DNA of 64,000 nt from Ceratotherium simum simum. Its lineage: Eukaryota; Chordata; Mammalia; Perissodactyla; Rhinocerotidae. The stretch is from the NCBI RefSeq assembly GCF_000283155.1, contig NW_004454239.1, forward strand, positions 8,019,983 to 8,083,982, read 5' to 3'. Within the stretch, counting starts at the first letter, position 1. Each line of letters opens with the position of its first letter. Below, in pieces: positions 33,656 through 44,736 of the stretch. The notes below the pieces were generated by a model. It had not been told where the DNA came from. It worked only from the letters and a program-made list of their open reading frames with translations, and did not search any database. The translations under genes were made by a program, and so were the position numbers.

Positions 33656-34849
33656 GGGGGCACCCCGCCAGCCACCCCCCTCCCGTAGGCTGAGGAATCC
33701 CGTCTCCTGGAGGAGCACGGCCTGTGGGTCCCCTCCAGAGTCAGGAAGGAAGGTTCCTCCCCAGCATCCCCACTTGATCTCACAGGGGCCTCTGAGAGCC
33801 TGAACTGCTGCTCAGTGGAAGGGGCCAGCAGAGACCGAATCAGTCCCCCCGTGGAGCGTCGGAGCCAACTAGAGAACCCTCGGAAGGAGCAGTGGGGAAG
33901 TCAGACCCAGAATGAATCCAATTTTCTCCTCCTTAGGAAATCTTGCCATTCTGGCCTGAGATGTGCTCTGGCTCTCACCCACGGAGTCAGAGCTGGAAGC
34001 GACAGTAGAGCCCAGAGCGGGCAGACAGAAGCAGGCCTGGTGGTGCTAGCGGGGGCAGAGAGTGTGCTCAGTGCCCAGGGGCCTGGCCCCGAGACCCCGT
34101 CCTCCCTGGGGGAGGCGTGAGTTACTGGGGCCCTTGTTGGTAACGCCTCACCCATGTCCACGTGATTTCAGGACAGCTTCAGGAAGTCAGGGTTCTTGCC
34201 TCACTTTACAGGTGGGAGAGCTGAGGCCTGGAGAGACTAAGGGGCTCCTCCCAGGCCCCCCTGGGTTCCTGCTTAGGGTTAGCAGCTCTTTCCCTTTCAG
34301 GCTGCTGGGAAGGGGCCGTGGCTTCTCTCCCATCACGCCAGAGCTGGGGTGGAGGGAAGCCCTGCTGTCCTGCTCACCCCTCACCTGGGCCCCGGGATCT
34401 TGCTTGTCTCCCTGAGCACTGAGTCGGGGGCCAACCTAAAGTCCTCAGACCCCACGTGTGGCTTTAGATCAGGGACTGGAGCTTGTCCCTTCTTCCTCTG
34501 TGGACGAGGGCGGTGGAGGCTCCGGGAAGCGGCTCTGCCTTCTGATGTGGGGCCCACGTGGGGAAAGGCCACCCGGGGGCGGTTGGCCTGAGGGGGCTCT
34601 GGCCTGAGTCCACTGTCCCAGGCCTGTGAACACCCTCGTGAACTCCCTCCCCCCAGGGCTCCCCGACTTCGGCAGCCCCTGACCCCTGTGCCCCGCCTCT
34701 CCTCTCCCAGAGACGTAACCCGCTGCCGAGCCTGTCAGAGGCTGACCCCAAAGCCGGACTGCACAGAAACTGTCTTTTCGTCCGTGTCCGCCGTGACGTG
34801 CATGCACGTGGTGTGTGCTCGGCAAACGTTCACAGAGAGAAGGAGCATG
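33656..34849. other. Unassigned GC-rich sequence with MIR scrap
   Basis: A short antisense MIR core is visible at about 34190-34265 ('ctcactttacaggtgggagagctgaggcctggag'). A possible L2 3' end is at 34805-34850 ('gtgtgctcggcaaacgttcac'). The rest is GC-rich, with 130-codon-scale open frames lacking domains. Confidence 0.4.
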
Positions 34850-35040
34850 AATACTAGTCAAGTCCTCGCCGGATGCCTTGTGTGTTTATACTGATCTTCA
34901 GTTTTAATCTCTGCTCCTTGTGAGCTGGTTATTGTCCCCATTTTGCAGATGGAGAAACCGAGGCTCAGAAAGGTGAAGCGACTTGCCCAAGGTCATCGCT
35001 GGGAGGTGGGGAAGCTGAGAGGCGAAAGCAGCTGTCCTCG
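34850..35040 (-). repeat. MIR SINE
   Basis: Antisense MIR: 'ggttattgtccccattttgcagatggagaaaccgaggctcag', 'gcgacttgcccaaggtcatcgc', with a more degenerate 3' half before it. Confidence 0.85.
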
Positions 35041-35455
35041 CGCTCTGCGAGCTGGAGCTGGGCCTGTCACTCATGAGCACTGTTGTCTCTCCTCTCCACA
35101 GCACACACTGCTTCTGCCTCTGGGCTGCCCCGGGGGAGTGGGCATCTGTCGTGTCTGTCCATTCCTCCCTTGGGGCCACCCCCCCTCCCTCCCAGCTGCT
35201 GTGGTTTGCGGGGGCCTGAGCCCCGCCTTACCCTCCCATCGCCACGTGGGCAGAGCACCCAGGCCTGGCCGATCAGCATAGTTCATCCTCCTGGGCAGGG
35301 ATTGGTTCAGAGATGGTCAGGTGGCCCAGGCTGGCCCAGCGGGAGCCAAGTCTGGAGCTTTAGTGGGCACTGCTGTAGGGAATGGGGATCTAGGGCTGCT
35401 GGGGCCGCCCTTCCGGCAGGGGCTGTTGACCTCGTTCAGTGTAACTGGGGCCTGT
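35041..35455. other. Unassigned GC-rich sequence
   Basis: Contains overlapping frames on both strands without domains. No repeat named. Confidence 0.35.
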
Positions 35456-35575
35456 GTTTTTATTTTGTTTTATGCACGTATATTATTTTATAAAATATAT
35501 TTTACATTTTTATTTTATGTATTTATATATTTTATCCATTTATTTATATATATATACACATATATGCTGTGAATT
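35456..35575. repeat. AT-rich low-complexity tract
   Basis: (TTTA/TATAT)n-like sequence with 'tttatttatatatatatacacatatat'. Confidence 0.85.
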
Positions 35576-35659
35576 GAGAATTATTATTCTGAGAAGCCTA
35601 TAGGCTCCACTAGACTGGCAAAAATGGTTAAGAATCCCTGCTTAGGGAAATCCTGGTTG

Positions 35660-35862
35660 AGAGGGAAGCCCTCACGGGAGAGGGCAGAGCTGAGAGATGA
35701 GCAGGGATGATGTCCTGATGATGTCACTGAGCCCTGGATCCAGCCATGCCTGAAGCCACACCTGGACTTTTCAGTCAGTATGTCAATAAAGCCCCTTTTT
35801 TTGATTAAGCCAGTTTGAATTAGGTCTTATTACTTATAACCACAAGGGCCCTGACTGGCACA
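35660..35862 (+). mobile_element. MLT1-type LTR (ERVL-MaLR) 3' part
   Basis: The 3' end wording of MLT1 LTRs is present in order: 'ggatccagccatgcctgaagcc', 'gacttttcagtcagtatgtcaataaagcccc', 'gattaagccagtttgaattagg', 'accacaagggccctgactggcac'. AATAAA at about 35786 is the LTR polyadenylation signal. The 5' half is not clearly readable. Confidence 0.82.
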
Positions 35863-36454
35863 ACTAGTGTGTGTGGGGTGTCAGTGGCAGGTCACTCTGA
35901 GTGGGGCTCAGAGAGGAGGAAGGTGTGGTTCCTGTCCCCAGGGACCGCACAGTCTCGAGGGCCATTTGGCACAGGTGACAGCGGCACCACCTGAGATGGG
36001 GTGGGTGGAGGCTTTGGTCTCCCAGGACCCTCTCCATGGGGAGGAGGGCCCAGGGGAGCTCGGTGTGGGGGGTGAGCTCCAGAAGAGAAGCCTGAAGCCG
36101 CCCCCAGAGACCTCTGGTCCCAACACCGCCAGAGCCCGGGGAGCCCATCTGATTGTGAGGCTTCTGTGATGCTTCAGCCGCCCTGGGGCTCCGCCCGTCT
36201 CTGGCTCCCATGGTCACTTATCTGTCGGGGGGGGGTCCCTCTCACTCATCTCTCCCCCTACTTCCTTTTTGGAGCCATTGCGTGGGGGACAGCATAGAAC
36301 AACAGGCAGTCCCAGGTCTTCTCCTGCCAGGAGGGGTTTCTGAGTCACTCTGGTGTCTCCTGGGCCATGAGGCCCATCGTCCACAGAGGGGCCTCCGTGT
36401 GACCTTGTAATAGGTCTCCCTGCCTGCTTTTCCTCACTGGACACTAGTCTTGGG
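35863..36454. other. Unassigned GC-rich sequence
   Basis: A G8 run occurs at about 36226. No gene or repeat recognised. Confidence 0.35.
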
Positions 36455-37110
36455 GCCCTGGGTACACAAGGGTGGGAACAGACACCTTCTGCCCTTGAGG
36501 AGGCTATGTTCTAGTGGGGAAACCGGGCCTGAACATGGGAAAGCATACCTAAAGAAAATACTTCAGATCCTAGGGTCTACCATGAAGGAAATAATCAGGG
36601 TTCGTGTGACAGAGAATAATGGTGGCGGGGGTGGGGGCTAGGTTAGACGAGGAAGTCAGGACAGACATTTGTGAGAAGGTGACATTTCAGCTGACATCTC
36701 ATTGATGGGAAAAGCTTAGGAAGAGAGTTCTAAGCAGATAGAACAGCACATGCAAAGGTCCTGGGGAGGAATGGAGCTTGGAGATTTTGTGACACAGAAA
36801 GACCAATACGGCTGGGCCATGTAAGCGAGGGGGTGAGGGAGAGATGAGGTGGGGAGGTAGTGGAGATCAAGTCACACCAGGCCTTGTTGGTCAGGATAGG
36901 GAGAGTAAATTTTATTCTCATTATGGTAGAAATCCACAGGAAAGTTTTAAGCAGGGGACAGATGGGGTTTGACTTGGCTTTATGAAAGATCACCCTGTCT
37001 GCTGCATGGATGATGCATTGGTGGGGCACACGGAGCCTGGACTGCTGCAGTAGACAACACCCTGGTTGCAGTGGTCTCAGAAAGGGACAAGGGTGACTCG
37101 GAGCCTGGGA
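36455..37110 (-). mobile_element. L2 LINE 3' portion, long
   Basis: Antisense L2 read in order over about 650 bp: 'ggctatgttctagtggggaaacc', 'aggtgacatttcagctgacatctc', 'cagcacatgcaaaggtcctggggagg', 'acaccaggccttgttggtcagg' and 'gttttaagcaggggacagatgggg'. These are followed by 'gaaagatcaccctgtctgctgcatgg'. Old, with many small changes but continuous. Confidence 0.85.
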
Positions 37111-37439
37111 TGACAGCGGTCCCCTTGGAGAGAAGAGAACAGATTCTCGTCTTCCTTTTCAGCAGCACTCCTGTCCCCTTCATCTCTTTCCTTCCCACCA
37201 TCGGTCCTCGTCCTCCGCACCCTTCTCTACACAGTCATTGAGAGCCTTCTCTGGGCCAGGCCCTGGGCTGGTTGCCGGGGCCCAGACCCTCAGGGAGCCC
37301 CGCCCCGACTGTGAGCCTCAGTGTCCCCCTGCACCAGGCGGTGGGTTTCTGCAGCTCAGCTCTCCCACCAGCTGCATGGCGTGTCGTTGGAGGGCGATGC
37401 TGCTGAAACCACAGTGGTGAGGCCGCAGTAACAGCCTCC
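37111..37439. other. Unassigned GC-rich sequence
   Basis: 'agtcattgagagccttctctgggccaggccctggg' (37227-37262) may be a short L2/MIR 3' end on the minus strand. Nothing else recognised. Confidence 0.35.
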
Positions 37440-37800
37440 TCAGTCAGTAATCAGGGTCCACGGCTGAATTTGGGTAGCAGCTTTACGTGCTAGTTTAATT
37501 CATTGTACGCCAGCTTTGGTTGTGCATTAATTACAGGCGGCTGAATAGTAATTAACTAATCACCATGTCACTCCTTCTCCGTCAGGAACAACCTCGTTAA
37601 TTCCAGGCTGCAAGGCTGCTGGTGTCTTTTGCTATCCCCCCCTCCCCCGACTCTCTCCCTCTCTCTTTTTGGCTGCTTTTGACTTATAATCAAATATGAA
37701 ATTCATGCATTTTTTAATAAGTTCTCGGCTGTTTTTGCCACTGAAAACTTCATGGCATTAAGCAGTCCCTTTAAATAATGTTTGTTCGTTATACATCTCT
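37440..37800. promoter_or_regulatory. Candidate conserved noncoding element (homeodomain-rich)
   Basis: An AT-rich, non-repetitive block in GC-rich DNA. ATTAATTA lies at 37526-37533, TAATTA at 37549-37554 and 'gttaattcc' at about 37595. 'ataatcaaat' is near 37687 and an 'ttcatgcat' POU-like word near 37702. It has the texture of developmental enhancers (TAAT cores spaced by unique sequence, no coding frame, no repeat match). A pyrimidine tract (37635-37670) divides it. Function is inferred only. Confidence 0.35.
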
Positions 37801-38339
37801 CATCGACGTGTTTGGTGCTGTCTGCTCTTACCAACAAGCTGCTGGCTCCGGGCTGGAGGGTGTGGGGCCCGTCCGGGCTGTCTGGGGCGATGGAGGCGGG
37901 CCTTCCCCGGAGGCGCTGGTGGGTTCGCCGTCGCAGCAGTGGGGTAAACTGCGTTTCCCCTCCTGCTGTTTTACTGGGGCCGCTTTCTGCCATGTGCTCC
38001 GTTTTCCGTACATGTTTGTCATTTCCCCCCACGCTCTTGCCTCTGCTGTGCCCCCTCTGGTAGTGTCACCTTCCTCCATTTCTGCTTGACCGTGAGCCGG
38101 ATGTCTGGGCCCAGACTGAAAGCGGCGTCTTCAAGATGCCCTGCCCGCCCTGCCCTCCTCTCGAGACCCTGTCCTCCTCCCCAAGGTGTGTGTGGTAGAG
38201 CTTCCACACTCTTTTCCACCGTCCGCAGTTCCGTCCCGTGCTCCTTTCCAGGGCCGGAGGGCGCCCCTTCGGTGGTTCAGAAGGAGTGGAGCACCCACGG
38301 CCGTTGCTTTATTTGGTCTGGACGGCCCCTGCGAGGCCT
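37801..38339. other. Unassigned GC-rich sequence
   Basis: CpG content is a little higher at 37860-37940 and 38220-38340, without reaching an obvious CpG island. Open frames lack domains. Confidence 0.35.
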
Positions 38340-38445
38340 GCGGGTTCCTGCTCCATTTCGGAGATGAGAGCTCAGAGCGGAGGGAGGTTTGTCCAAGGTC
38401 ACAGCACGTCAGTGGGCGAAGGAGGCCGGGGGCCCGGGAGCCCTG
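38340..38445 (-). repeat. MIR SINE fragment
   Basis: Antisense MIR: 'catttcggagatgagagctcagag', 'gtccaaggtcacagcacgtcagtggg'. Confidence 0.7.
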
Positions 38446-38644
38446 ATCTCAGGTGACAGGAAAGTATCACCTAGTGTCTCTGGGTGGCTGCTCCTGTTGA
38501 GACATGGACCTCTGCCTGGGGTCAAGGGCACTTCCTCTGTTCCATCCAGTCAGCCGCCCTGACGCGCGATACATCCGACTCTGCCCACTTCTACCCTCCC
38601 TGCCCGGCTCTGATGTGCGCTGCTCCTTCTGCCCAGCGTTTGGC
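38446..38644. other. Unassigned
   Basis: Short GC-rich spacer with no feature recognised. Confidence 0.3.
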
Positions 38645-38895
38645 TTCATCAGCTCCAGGTCTTCATTAGTCACAGCGTAAATGCCACCCGCTCTGGGAAG
38701 CCCTCCCTGACTACACTCCTAAAGGGCTCCCCCAATCCCTGTTCCCTGTCACCTGGGGTTATTCTTCACCTGACATCACCTTGCTCATTTGCTTGGTCAG
38801 TTGCTTGTGGTCTTCTTCCCTACTAGAACATAAGCCACACAAGGGGGACCGTGTCTTCCTTCTCGGCTCTTGAGTTCCCAGGACCTGCAAGAGAC
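38645..38895 (+). mobile_element. L2 LINE 3' end
   Basis: Sense L2: 'cgctctgggaagccctccctgactac', 'atcaccttgctcatttgcttgg', 'cctactagaacataagccacacaagggggacc', 'gttcccaggacctgcaagag'. This is the standard L2 3' end order. Confidence 0.85.
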
Positions 38896-39711
38896 TTGCA
38901 CCTCAGGCACCCTTCAGTGGCTCGTGGCTGGAGAAGGACCAAGCCGCTGAAGGTGCCCCGCAGGGCACGTGTGGTTGAGATATTCTATGTTCTCTCTTCT
39001 GTCCAAGTCTCTGAAACCTGACGGGCGTTTGTGTTTCCAGCGCATCTCAGTTTGAGCCTCAGCTGCTCCCTCGCACATGGGGCCTGTGGCTCCCCGTTGG
39101 GACAGCGCAGGAATCTACCTGGTGACCAGGAACTCACCAGAGGGGAGGGAGGGAGGGGCGTTCCAAGCAGAGGGGTCAGCGTGCTGGGAGGTGCAGGGGT
39201 GCGTCCTGGCCGGGGAAGGACAGGGGACGGTGACGGCAGAGGACAGGCTGTGACGATGCAGCCCGGGGGATGGTGCAGGAACCTGGTCTGCTCGTGCGGA
39301 GATGGACAGCAAGCAGGAGGGCTGACGGCTGACATCTGAGGTCTCCTCCAGCTCTGCGAGGTCGGGGGGCTGGGGTGTGTCAGGGACTCAGGGCAGAAAC
39401 GGGAGTTTGGTGCTAATCAGACAAAGGTCACAGGTCAGATCCTATAAGGATCCCCATGGTCGGTCCCCCCTCACGTGGCTCAGGGAGCCAGATGTGGGTG
39501 GGAGAGCGGCTGAATCGATGCACATCTTCTAGGACAATGACTCCAGCCAGTGCTGAGCATAGCTTGAGGTGGGTTGGGGGAAGGGCCCAGGCCCCAGGCC
39601 GAGCCTCGGGGACAAGAGTCGGGCCACCCTCAGGGCGCCGGCACACTTCCAGGTGAAGGAGGCTGCTCAGGAGAGGAGGGAAGGGAACTGGCCGTTGTGA
39701 GTCCATCCAAT
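38896..39711. other. Unassigned GC-rich sequence
   Basis: No gene or repeat recognised. Purine-rich patch at 39140-39160. Confidence 0.35.
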
Positions 39712-39895
39712 GGGCTGGGCACTTGCCCCTGTTATTTCACTTTCTGGCCACGGCCAGGAGGTAGACACTGTGTCCATTTTACAGATGAGCAAGCTGAGGC
39801 TCAGTGTTAAGGGGCCTGCCCGGGTCACACAGCAGAAAGGGAGGATTCACGCTCAGGTTTCCCACTTCAAAGCCTGACCCCCTTGACAGCATGAC
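39712..39895 (-). repeat. MIR SINE
   Basis: Antisense MIR: 'ctgggcacttgcccctgttatttcac', 'gtccattttacagatgagcaagctgaggctcag', 'gggtcacacagcagaaagg', 'tcaaagcctgacccccttgac'. Nearly complete. Confidence 0.88.
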
Positions 39896-42451
39896 CACCC
39901 TGGGGCTGGTACAGGCCAAAATTTAAGAAGACATCCTTGTGACTCTAGGACCATGGAAGTCAGGGAGCAGGGCGGGGGAGCCCCTGCAGCCGGAGCCAGG
40001 AGCCCTAAAGACCAGGAAGCAGGGCATGGCCTGGGGGTGGAGTGGTGGGGCAGAGAGCTCCCAGCTGGGAATCGGGGCTGGATCCTGCAGAGCGCTGAGC
40101 CCTCGTGCCCAGAGGATTCTGGGGGCCTGGCTGGGGTGTGGCTGATGGGCTGTAGGGGCCGGAGCAGCCCTGGCCGATGGGGTCAGGTAGGCACAGAGGG
40201 CACAGTGATGGATGTGCCACTCATCGTGGGTCCTGATTGTGTGCTGATGGAGATGGCCATTGGGTGGGCAGACAGCGTGTGCCTCATGACACATCACAGG
40301 CCCCACTGAAGCTGGGATCTGGGCTCCTGGTCCATGGAAGAAGCAGAGCCTCGGGGCTGCACCAGGAACTCTGCCATGCGCTGGGTGGATTAAAACAAGC
40401 GGGTGGGCTTGTCCAGGGGCTGAGGTCAGTGGCTGTGGACCTCAAGGCCCTCCTCACTCCACAAGTGAGCTGTGACCCGCTGCTGCCCCTGTGCAACCTC
40501 TCAGCCTCCCTCCTCGCCAGCCTCTCTCAGCAGGCCCAGGGAAGGGAAGGGCACGTCCCCAGCCCCACCCAGGATTCTCAAAGGCCTGGGCTTCCCCTGC
40601 CAGCACCTGGTCAGGAGGTATCCAGCTGCCCCCACAGGACATCTTTCCTCTCCAAAGAGAGGGATGGGGTCATAGCAAACCCCCTGATTGACTTGCAGAA
40701 CCATAGGAGCCTGTCCCCGCCATGAGGGCTCAGAGCCACCCGCTGCCCCCACCACTGCCTGGAATGACAGGAAGGGCACGCGCCCCTGGAAGGGAGCTGC
40801 CGTCAGCAGAGCTGTGTCCGGGACTGTGCCTGGGCTGGGGGCCGGGGAGGCCTGGCCTCAACACGGTGCCTGGGGGTGGGGTGGGTGTGAGGCCAGGTCC
40901 TCGTACTGTCCAGCTCTGTGACAAAGCCTGTTCCCACAGGGCTCCCAGGTCAGAGGGGGCAGTGGGCAGGTGGGTGCACGTGGGGCAGAGGGGCTGTGGG
41001 GGGGTGCCTGCTGCTCCTGTAGGGTGTCCCAGGAGCTTTTAGGAGGCGGCATCGAATGTGAGGAAGTGGAAGAGCTCTGACTGGGCGTCCCGGGGTGGAC
41101 CTGGTTCTCCTGCTCTGCTGGCACCCCGGGGCTGTGAGCGAGGCCCCGACCCCTGAGCCAAGAGTTTCTCCTCTATACCCCAGAAATCACGAGCTTGCCG
41201 TGCCCCACCACAGAGCAGCGGCGAGGATAAAATTCAACATAGATGCGGAGGAGATCTGCAAATGGTAAGGGTCTTGTAGTGTGAGTGACGGGGACAGGCT
41301 GGTGCACATGGCTGCGGGCTGATCTGTTCTCTGCTCATCTGCAAACCCGGGGATTGTCTACACCTGGGTTCTGGGGGGACCAAACTCAGGCTCTTTTGTC
41401 TGACTCACGAGAGTCCTGAACTGCACATTTGGGGGCCTGAGTGAGATACTCAAGCACTGCCAACAGATTTGCGCAGAGAGCGCTGAGTCGAGGGGGTGTC
41501 TCGATGTACAGCCTGTCCTCCTGAGGATGTGCTCTTGCAAGAAGTGTACTTGAGACAAACGCCTTGATGACACACCGTCAGCTTCAGCAGTGTCCCCGGG
41601 GGGTGTCGGGGTGACATTTACAGGCTGTTTATGGTGACACCGCTAGATAAGTGGCCACACATCACCCGCACTTAATTTGCAAGAAATGGACCCACCGTGG
41701 AGGACGCGAATCCAGTATGCACCTGGAAGACACATCACGTGGGGAGAGCATCTTCTCCGCCAGGACACGAGGCATTGAACAACTGTGCTGTTCACCAAAA
41801 AGCAAAAAGAAAGACAAAAATTCCTTAAAACAAATTTATAATAGTGGGAATAGCAGAGAAACAATTAAGATTCTGCTGTGATGTTTGTAAGAAGATGTCT
41901 AGTCTGGTTAATGACAAGCGGTGTATACTGCCGATGACCGTGGATGTTAACACGCATCCGGGGTTCTGTGGACCTGCTCTCAGCCACGGAAGTCTCTTAA
42001 TTATCGACACACGGGATTTTGGCAAGTCCGAGGACTCACTCAACACACTGTAGACACAGGCTCAGCTGTGTCGGCAGTTGGGGTGGCTTAGCAAACTGCA
42101 TCAGGCTCTGGGGGCTTAGCTTGCTTGTCCCCTCCTGTCAGATTTGGGGTGGAGGCGGTGGGTGAGTGTGTGGCAGCAGCAGGCTGGGGCTGTTGGGCAG
42201 AGCGTCGGGAACGGGTCCCAGGGCCAGGCTGCCCCTGGGCAGTGGGAGCTGGCCTCGCTGGTTCAGCATTTTCTGAAGTGAGTTTCCTTGAACCTGGGAC
42301 CTGAGACAGGCTCTGAGAATATTCCAAGGCCATCTAAGTTTGGGAAACACGGCATGTGAGGGCTCTCCCTGGAAAGCCATATATACATCGTGCAACGAAG
42401 GCCTAAGTCCCGTGCAGATACATGTTCATCTTAATTCAGTCCACTCTTTCT
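39896..42451. other. Long unassigned stretch
   Basis: GC-rich to about 41.2 kb and mixed afterwards. Contains a weak exon-like segment (41214-41264, separate entry). The stretch 41640-42060 is AT-richer, with 'aatagtgggaatagcagagaaac'; it may be a decayed repeat that I cannot name. Frames up to 162 codons lack recognisable domains. Confidence 0.35.
41214..41264 (+). other. Weak exon-like segment
   Basis: A 51-bp stretch between 'ccccaccacag' and 'G|GTAAGG', the latter close to a consensus donor. It is open in two frames. The acceptor has a poor pyrimidine tract and there is no protein similarity. It could be a noncoding RNA exon or chance. Confidence 0.12.
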
Positions 42452-42785
42452 CGAGTTTTCTTTTCTTTTCTTATTTTTTTGTGAGGAAGATCAGCCCTGA
42501 GCTAACATCCATGCTAATCCTCCTCTTTTTGCTGAGGAAGACCGGCTCTGAGCTAACATCTATTGCCAATCCTCCTCCTTTTTTTTTTTCCCCAATCCCC
42601 AAAGCCCCAGTAGATAGTTGTATGTCATAGCTGAACATCCTTCTAGTTGCTGTATGTGGGACACGGCCTCAGCACAGCCAGAGAAGCGGTGCATCGGTGC
42701 ACGACCGGGATCCGAACCCGGGCCGCCAGTAGCAGAGCTCACGCACTTAACCGCCAAGCCACGGGGCCGGCCCCCGAGTTTTCTT
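42452..42785 (-). mobile_element. ERE SINE (copy 4) with perfect 11-bp TSD
   Basis: Full-length minus-strand ERE. It has a T-rich tail (42463-42480), 'gtgaggaagatcagccctgagc', 'gaccggctctgagc', 'agccccagtagatagttgtatg' and a head ending 'aagccacggggccggcccc'. Antisense B box 'ggatccgaacccgggcc' at about 42708-42724. TSD CGAGTTTTCTT at 42452-42462 and 42775-42785, perfect. Probably one of the younger copies here. Confidence 0.96.
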
Positions 42786-43524
42786 GATGGCAGAACCACA
42801 CCGCTCCTTCTGCTCACCCAGGGCATGTGTGGGAACATTCTGCAGAACTAGGCGCTCTGAGGCCCAGACTTTGGGAATGGCTTCCCCAGGGCTCCTGGCA
42901 GCCGGCAGGGCCAGTTATGTAGACCGGCATCCAGCAGAGCATGCAGTGTGCACGTGCCCCACTGGCTCCCTCATTCGTCCTGGGAGACAGACACACTTGA
43001 TCCAGAGGTTGGGGTGTGGCAACCCCCCCCAATCGACTGCTGTGTCAGCACGAAGTTTGGGTGGGGCCCAGCTGCACTGCGGGATAGTGGGGTGGAGTTC
43101 CATGGCTCTGCTCCCCGAGCCTCCGCTAGTAACTTCTGAGGGTAGGGTTCGCTTTCTGCCAGCCCCTTCCTGGGCCTGCACCAGCCGACCACACGCAGCA
43201 TTCCAGCCTCTGGAACACCTCCTGGACCAAGCTTTGCTAATTCATACGTGCCTCACCCTCTCTTTTAAGGCCACCATAAACATCTGTTTCACCTGTTCCC
43301 CATCTAATTCTCTCTTCTGGGAACAGACCTTGATCTTCCTCTGGGAACTCCTCTCTTCCCCTGTCAGCCCGTGTGTTTCAGTGGGTCTGACCCCACCATC
43401 TGGCGCCGGGTGGGCACATGCCCAGGTCTGGCCAATCTGTGCACCACCTCCCTGGCCACAGTGACAGGCTCAGGATGGGCATGCGAGCCGGGATGGGCCG
43501 GCGGGAGAGCCCGTCTCCGGCTGG
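42786..43524. other. Unassigned sequence
   Basis: A 226-codon plus frame (42784-43464) starts inside the ERE flank and has no domain. I do not regard it as a gene. Confidence 0.35.
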
Positions 43525-43760
43525 GTCTCCCCAGAAGCAGACCCTAAGATGGGAATGTCAGCGCAGGGAGCTGGCTGTGGAGCTGATCCAGGAAGTGCAG
43601 GTGGGGAGGAGGGGGACCAGTGAGGGAAGGAGGCCAGGAAGCAGCTTGCCGCTGGGGGTGACAGGCCGCGGCCCGCTGGGCACCCCAGGGCGCTGTGGAG
43701 CATGCCTCAGAGCTGCCCTGCCTGCAGCGGGGGAAGCTGGGTACTCATCCACGCCTCCTG
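43525..43760. repeat. LTR-like dispersed repeat, copy 3
   Basis: 'ccccagaagcagaccctaagatgggaatgtcagcgcagg', then a G/A-rich block and 'ctgtggagcatgcctcagagctgccctgcc'. Same order as at 7310 and 20462. Confidence 0.45.
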
Positions 43761-43961
43761 GGCATTAGTGGACCAGGGCTGCGCCTGGGGACGTTCAATC
43801 CAAGGCCGTCTGCTCTGAGCACTGGCCTAGAGCGCTCCGTGACCAGAGGCTGCCCTTGGTGCCACCTTCCTGTCCTTCCTGCCGCCCTGCTGCCACCTCG
43901 TCCCCTTTCTGTCTTTTCAGGGTGTACTCTGGATTTCTTTCTCCCTCTATGAACTGTTTTT

Positions 43962-44736
43962 TGCAACCGACACTCCTGACACCAAATGTCTCAGTTTTTC
44001 CCCACGCCAACCAATTCTCCAACTCTCCTGACACAGACTGGGTGCCCTCCAATTCCATTCTATTCTGATACTGCGTACCTGGAGTTAGTGCAGACCCCAC
44101 AGGCTAAGGGCTCAGTCCACAAGACTGCCCCCCATTTCTGTTGCCAGTCCCAAGTCCTAGGCCACCCCTACTTCTCACAGACCAACTATAAATCAGGGGT
44201 TCCCATGACCCCTTCCTTGGGTTTGAAAATACGCTAGGCTGGCTCACAGTACTCAGGAAGGCGCTTTACGTACTATTACCGGTTTATTATCAAGGACGCA
44301 ACTCAGGAACAGCCCGATGGAAGGGTTGCACAGGGCAAGGCGTTGGGGGGGCCTGGAGCTTCCACGCTTTCTGAGTGCCACCCTCCCAGAGCGCGGGTGC
44401 GTTCACCGCCCGACAAGCTCGTCAAGCCCCTCCATTCAGGAGGTTGTATGGAGGTTCCGTTATGTAGGCATGATTGATTGAATCACTGGCCATTGGTGAA
44501 CTCAATCTGCAGCCCCCTCTTCCCTCCCAGGGAGTGGGAAGAAAGGGCTGAAATTTCCAACCCTCTAAGCAAGGCTTGGTCTTTCTCCTCCAGCCCCAGT
44601 CCTGTCCTGCAGCTGTCCAGGGCCCTAGCCCCAGTCATCTCATTAGCATACAAAAGATATTCTTATCACTCCTGAGATCCAAGAGCTTTAGGAGCCTTGT
44701 GCCAGCAACCTGGGACTATTGCTTATTGGCGTCACA
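43962..44736 (-). mobile_element. ERV LTR, about 775 bp
   Basis: Antisense LTR. Landmarks on the plus strand are 'actgggtgccctccaattccattctattctg' and 'cttctcacagaccaactataaatcaggggttcccatgacccc'. Further on come 'ctggctcacagtactcaggaagg', 'accggtttattatcaagg' (AATAAA signal on the minus strand), 'gtaggcatgattgattgaatcactggccattgg' and 'ctcattagcatacaaaag'. On the minus strand the ends read TGTGAC... and ...TTGCA, fitting TG...CA. I see no flanking internal gene and no clear TSD, so it is probably a solo LTR. Family name uncertain. Confidence 0.78.

Noticed and set aside
42784..43464. 226-codon plus frame
   Set aside because: It starts in the duplicated flank of an ERE insertion and has no domain. 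A recent insertion at its start makes an ancient coding exon unlikely.
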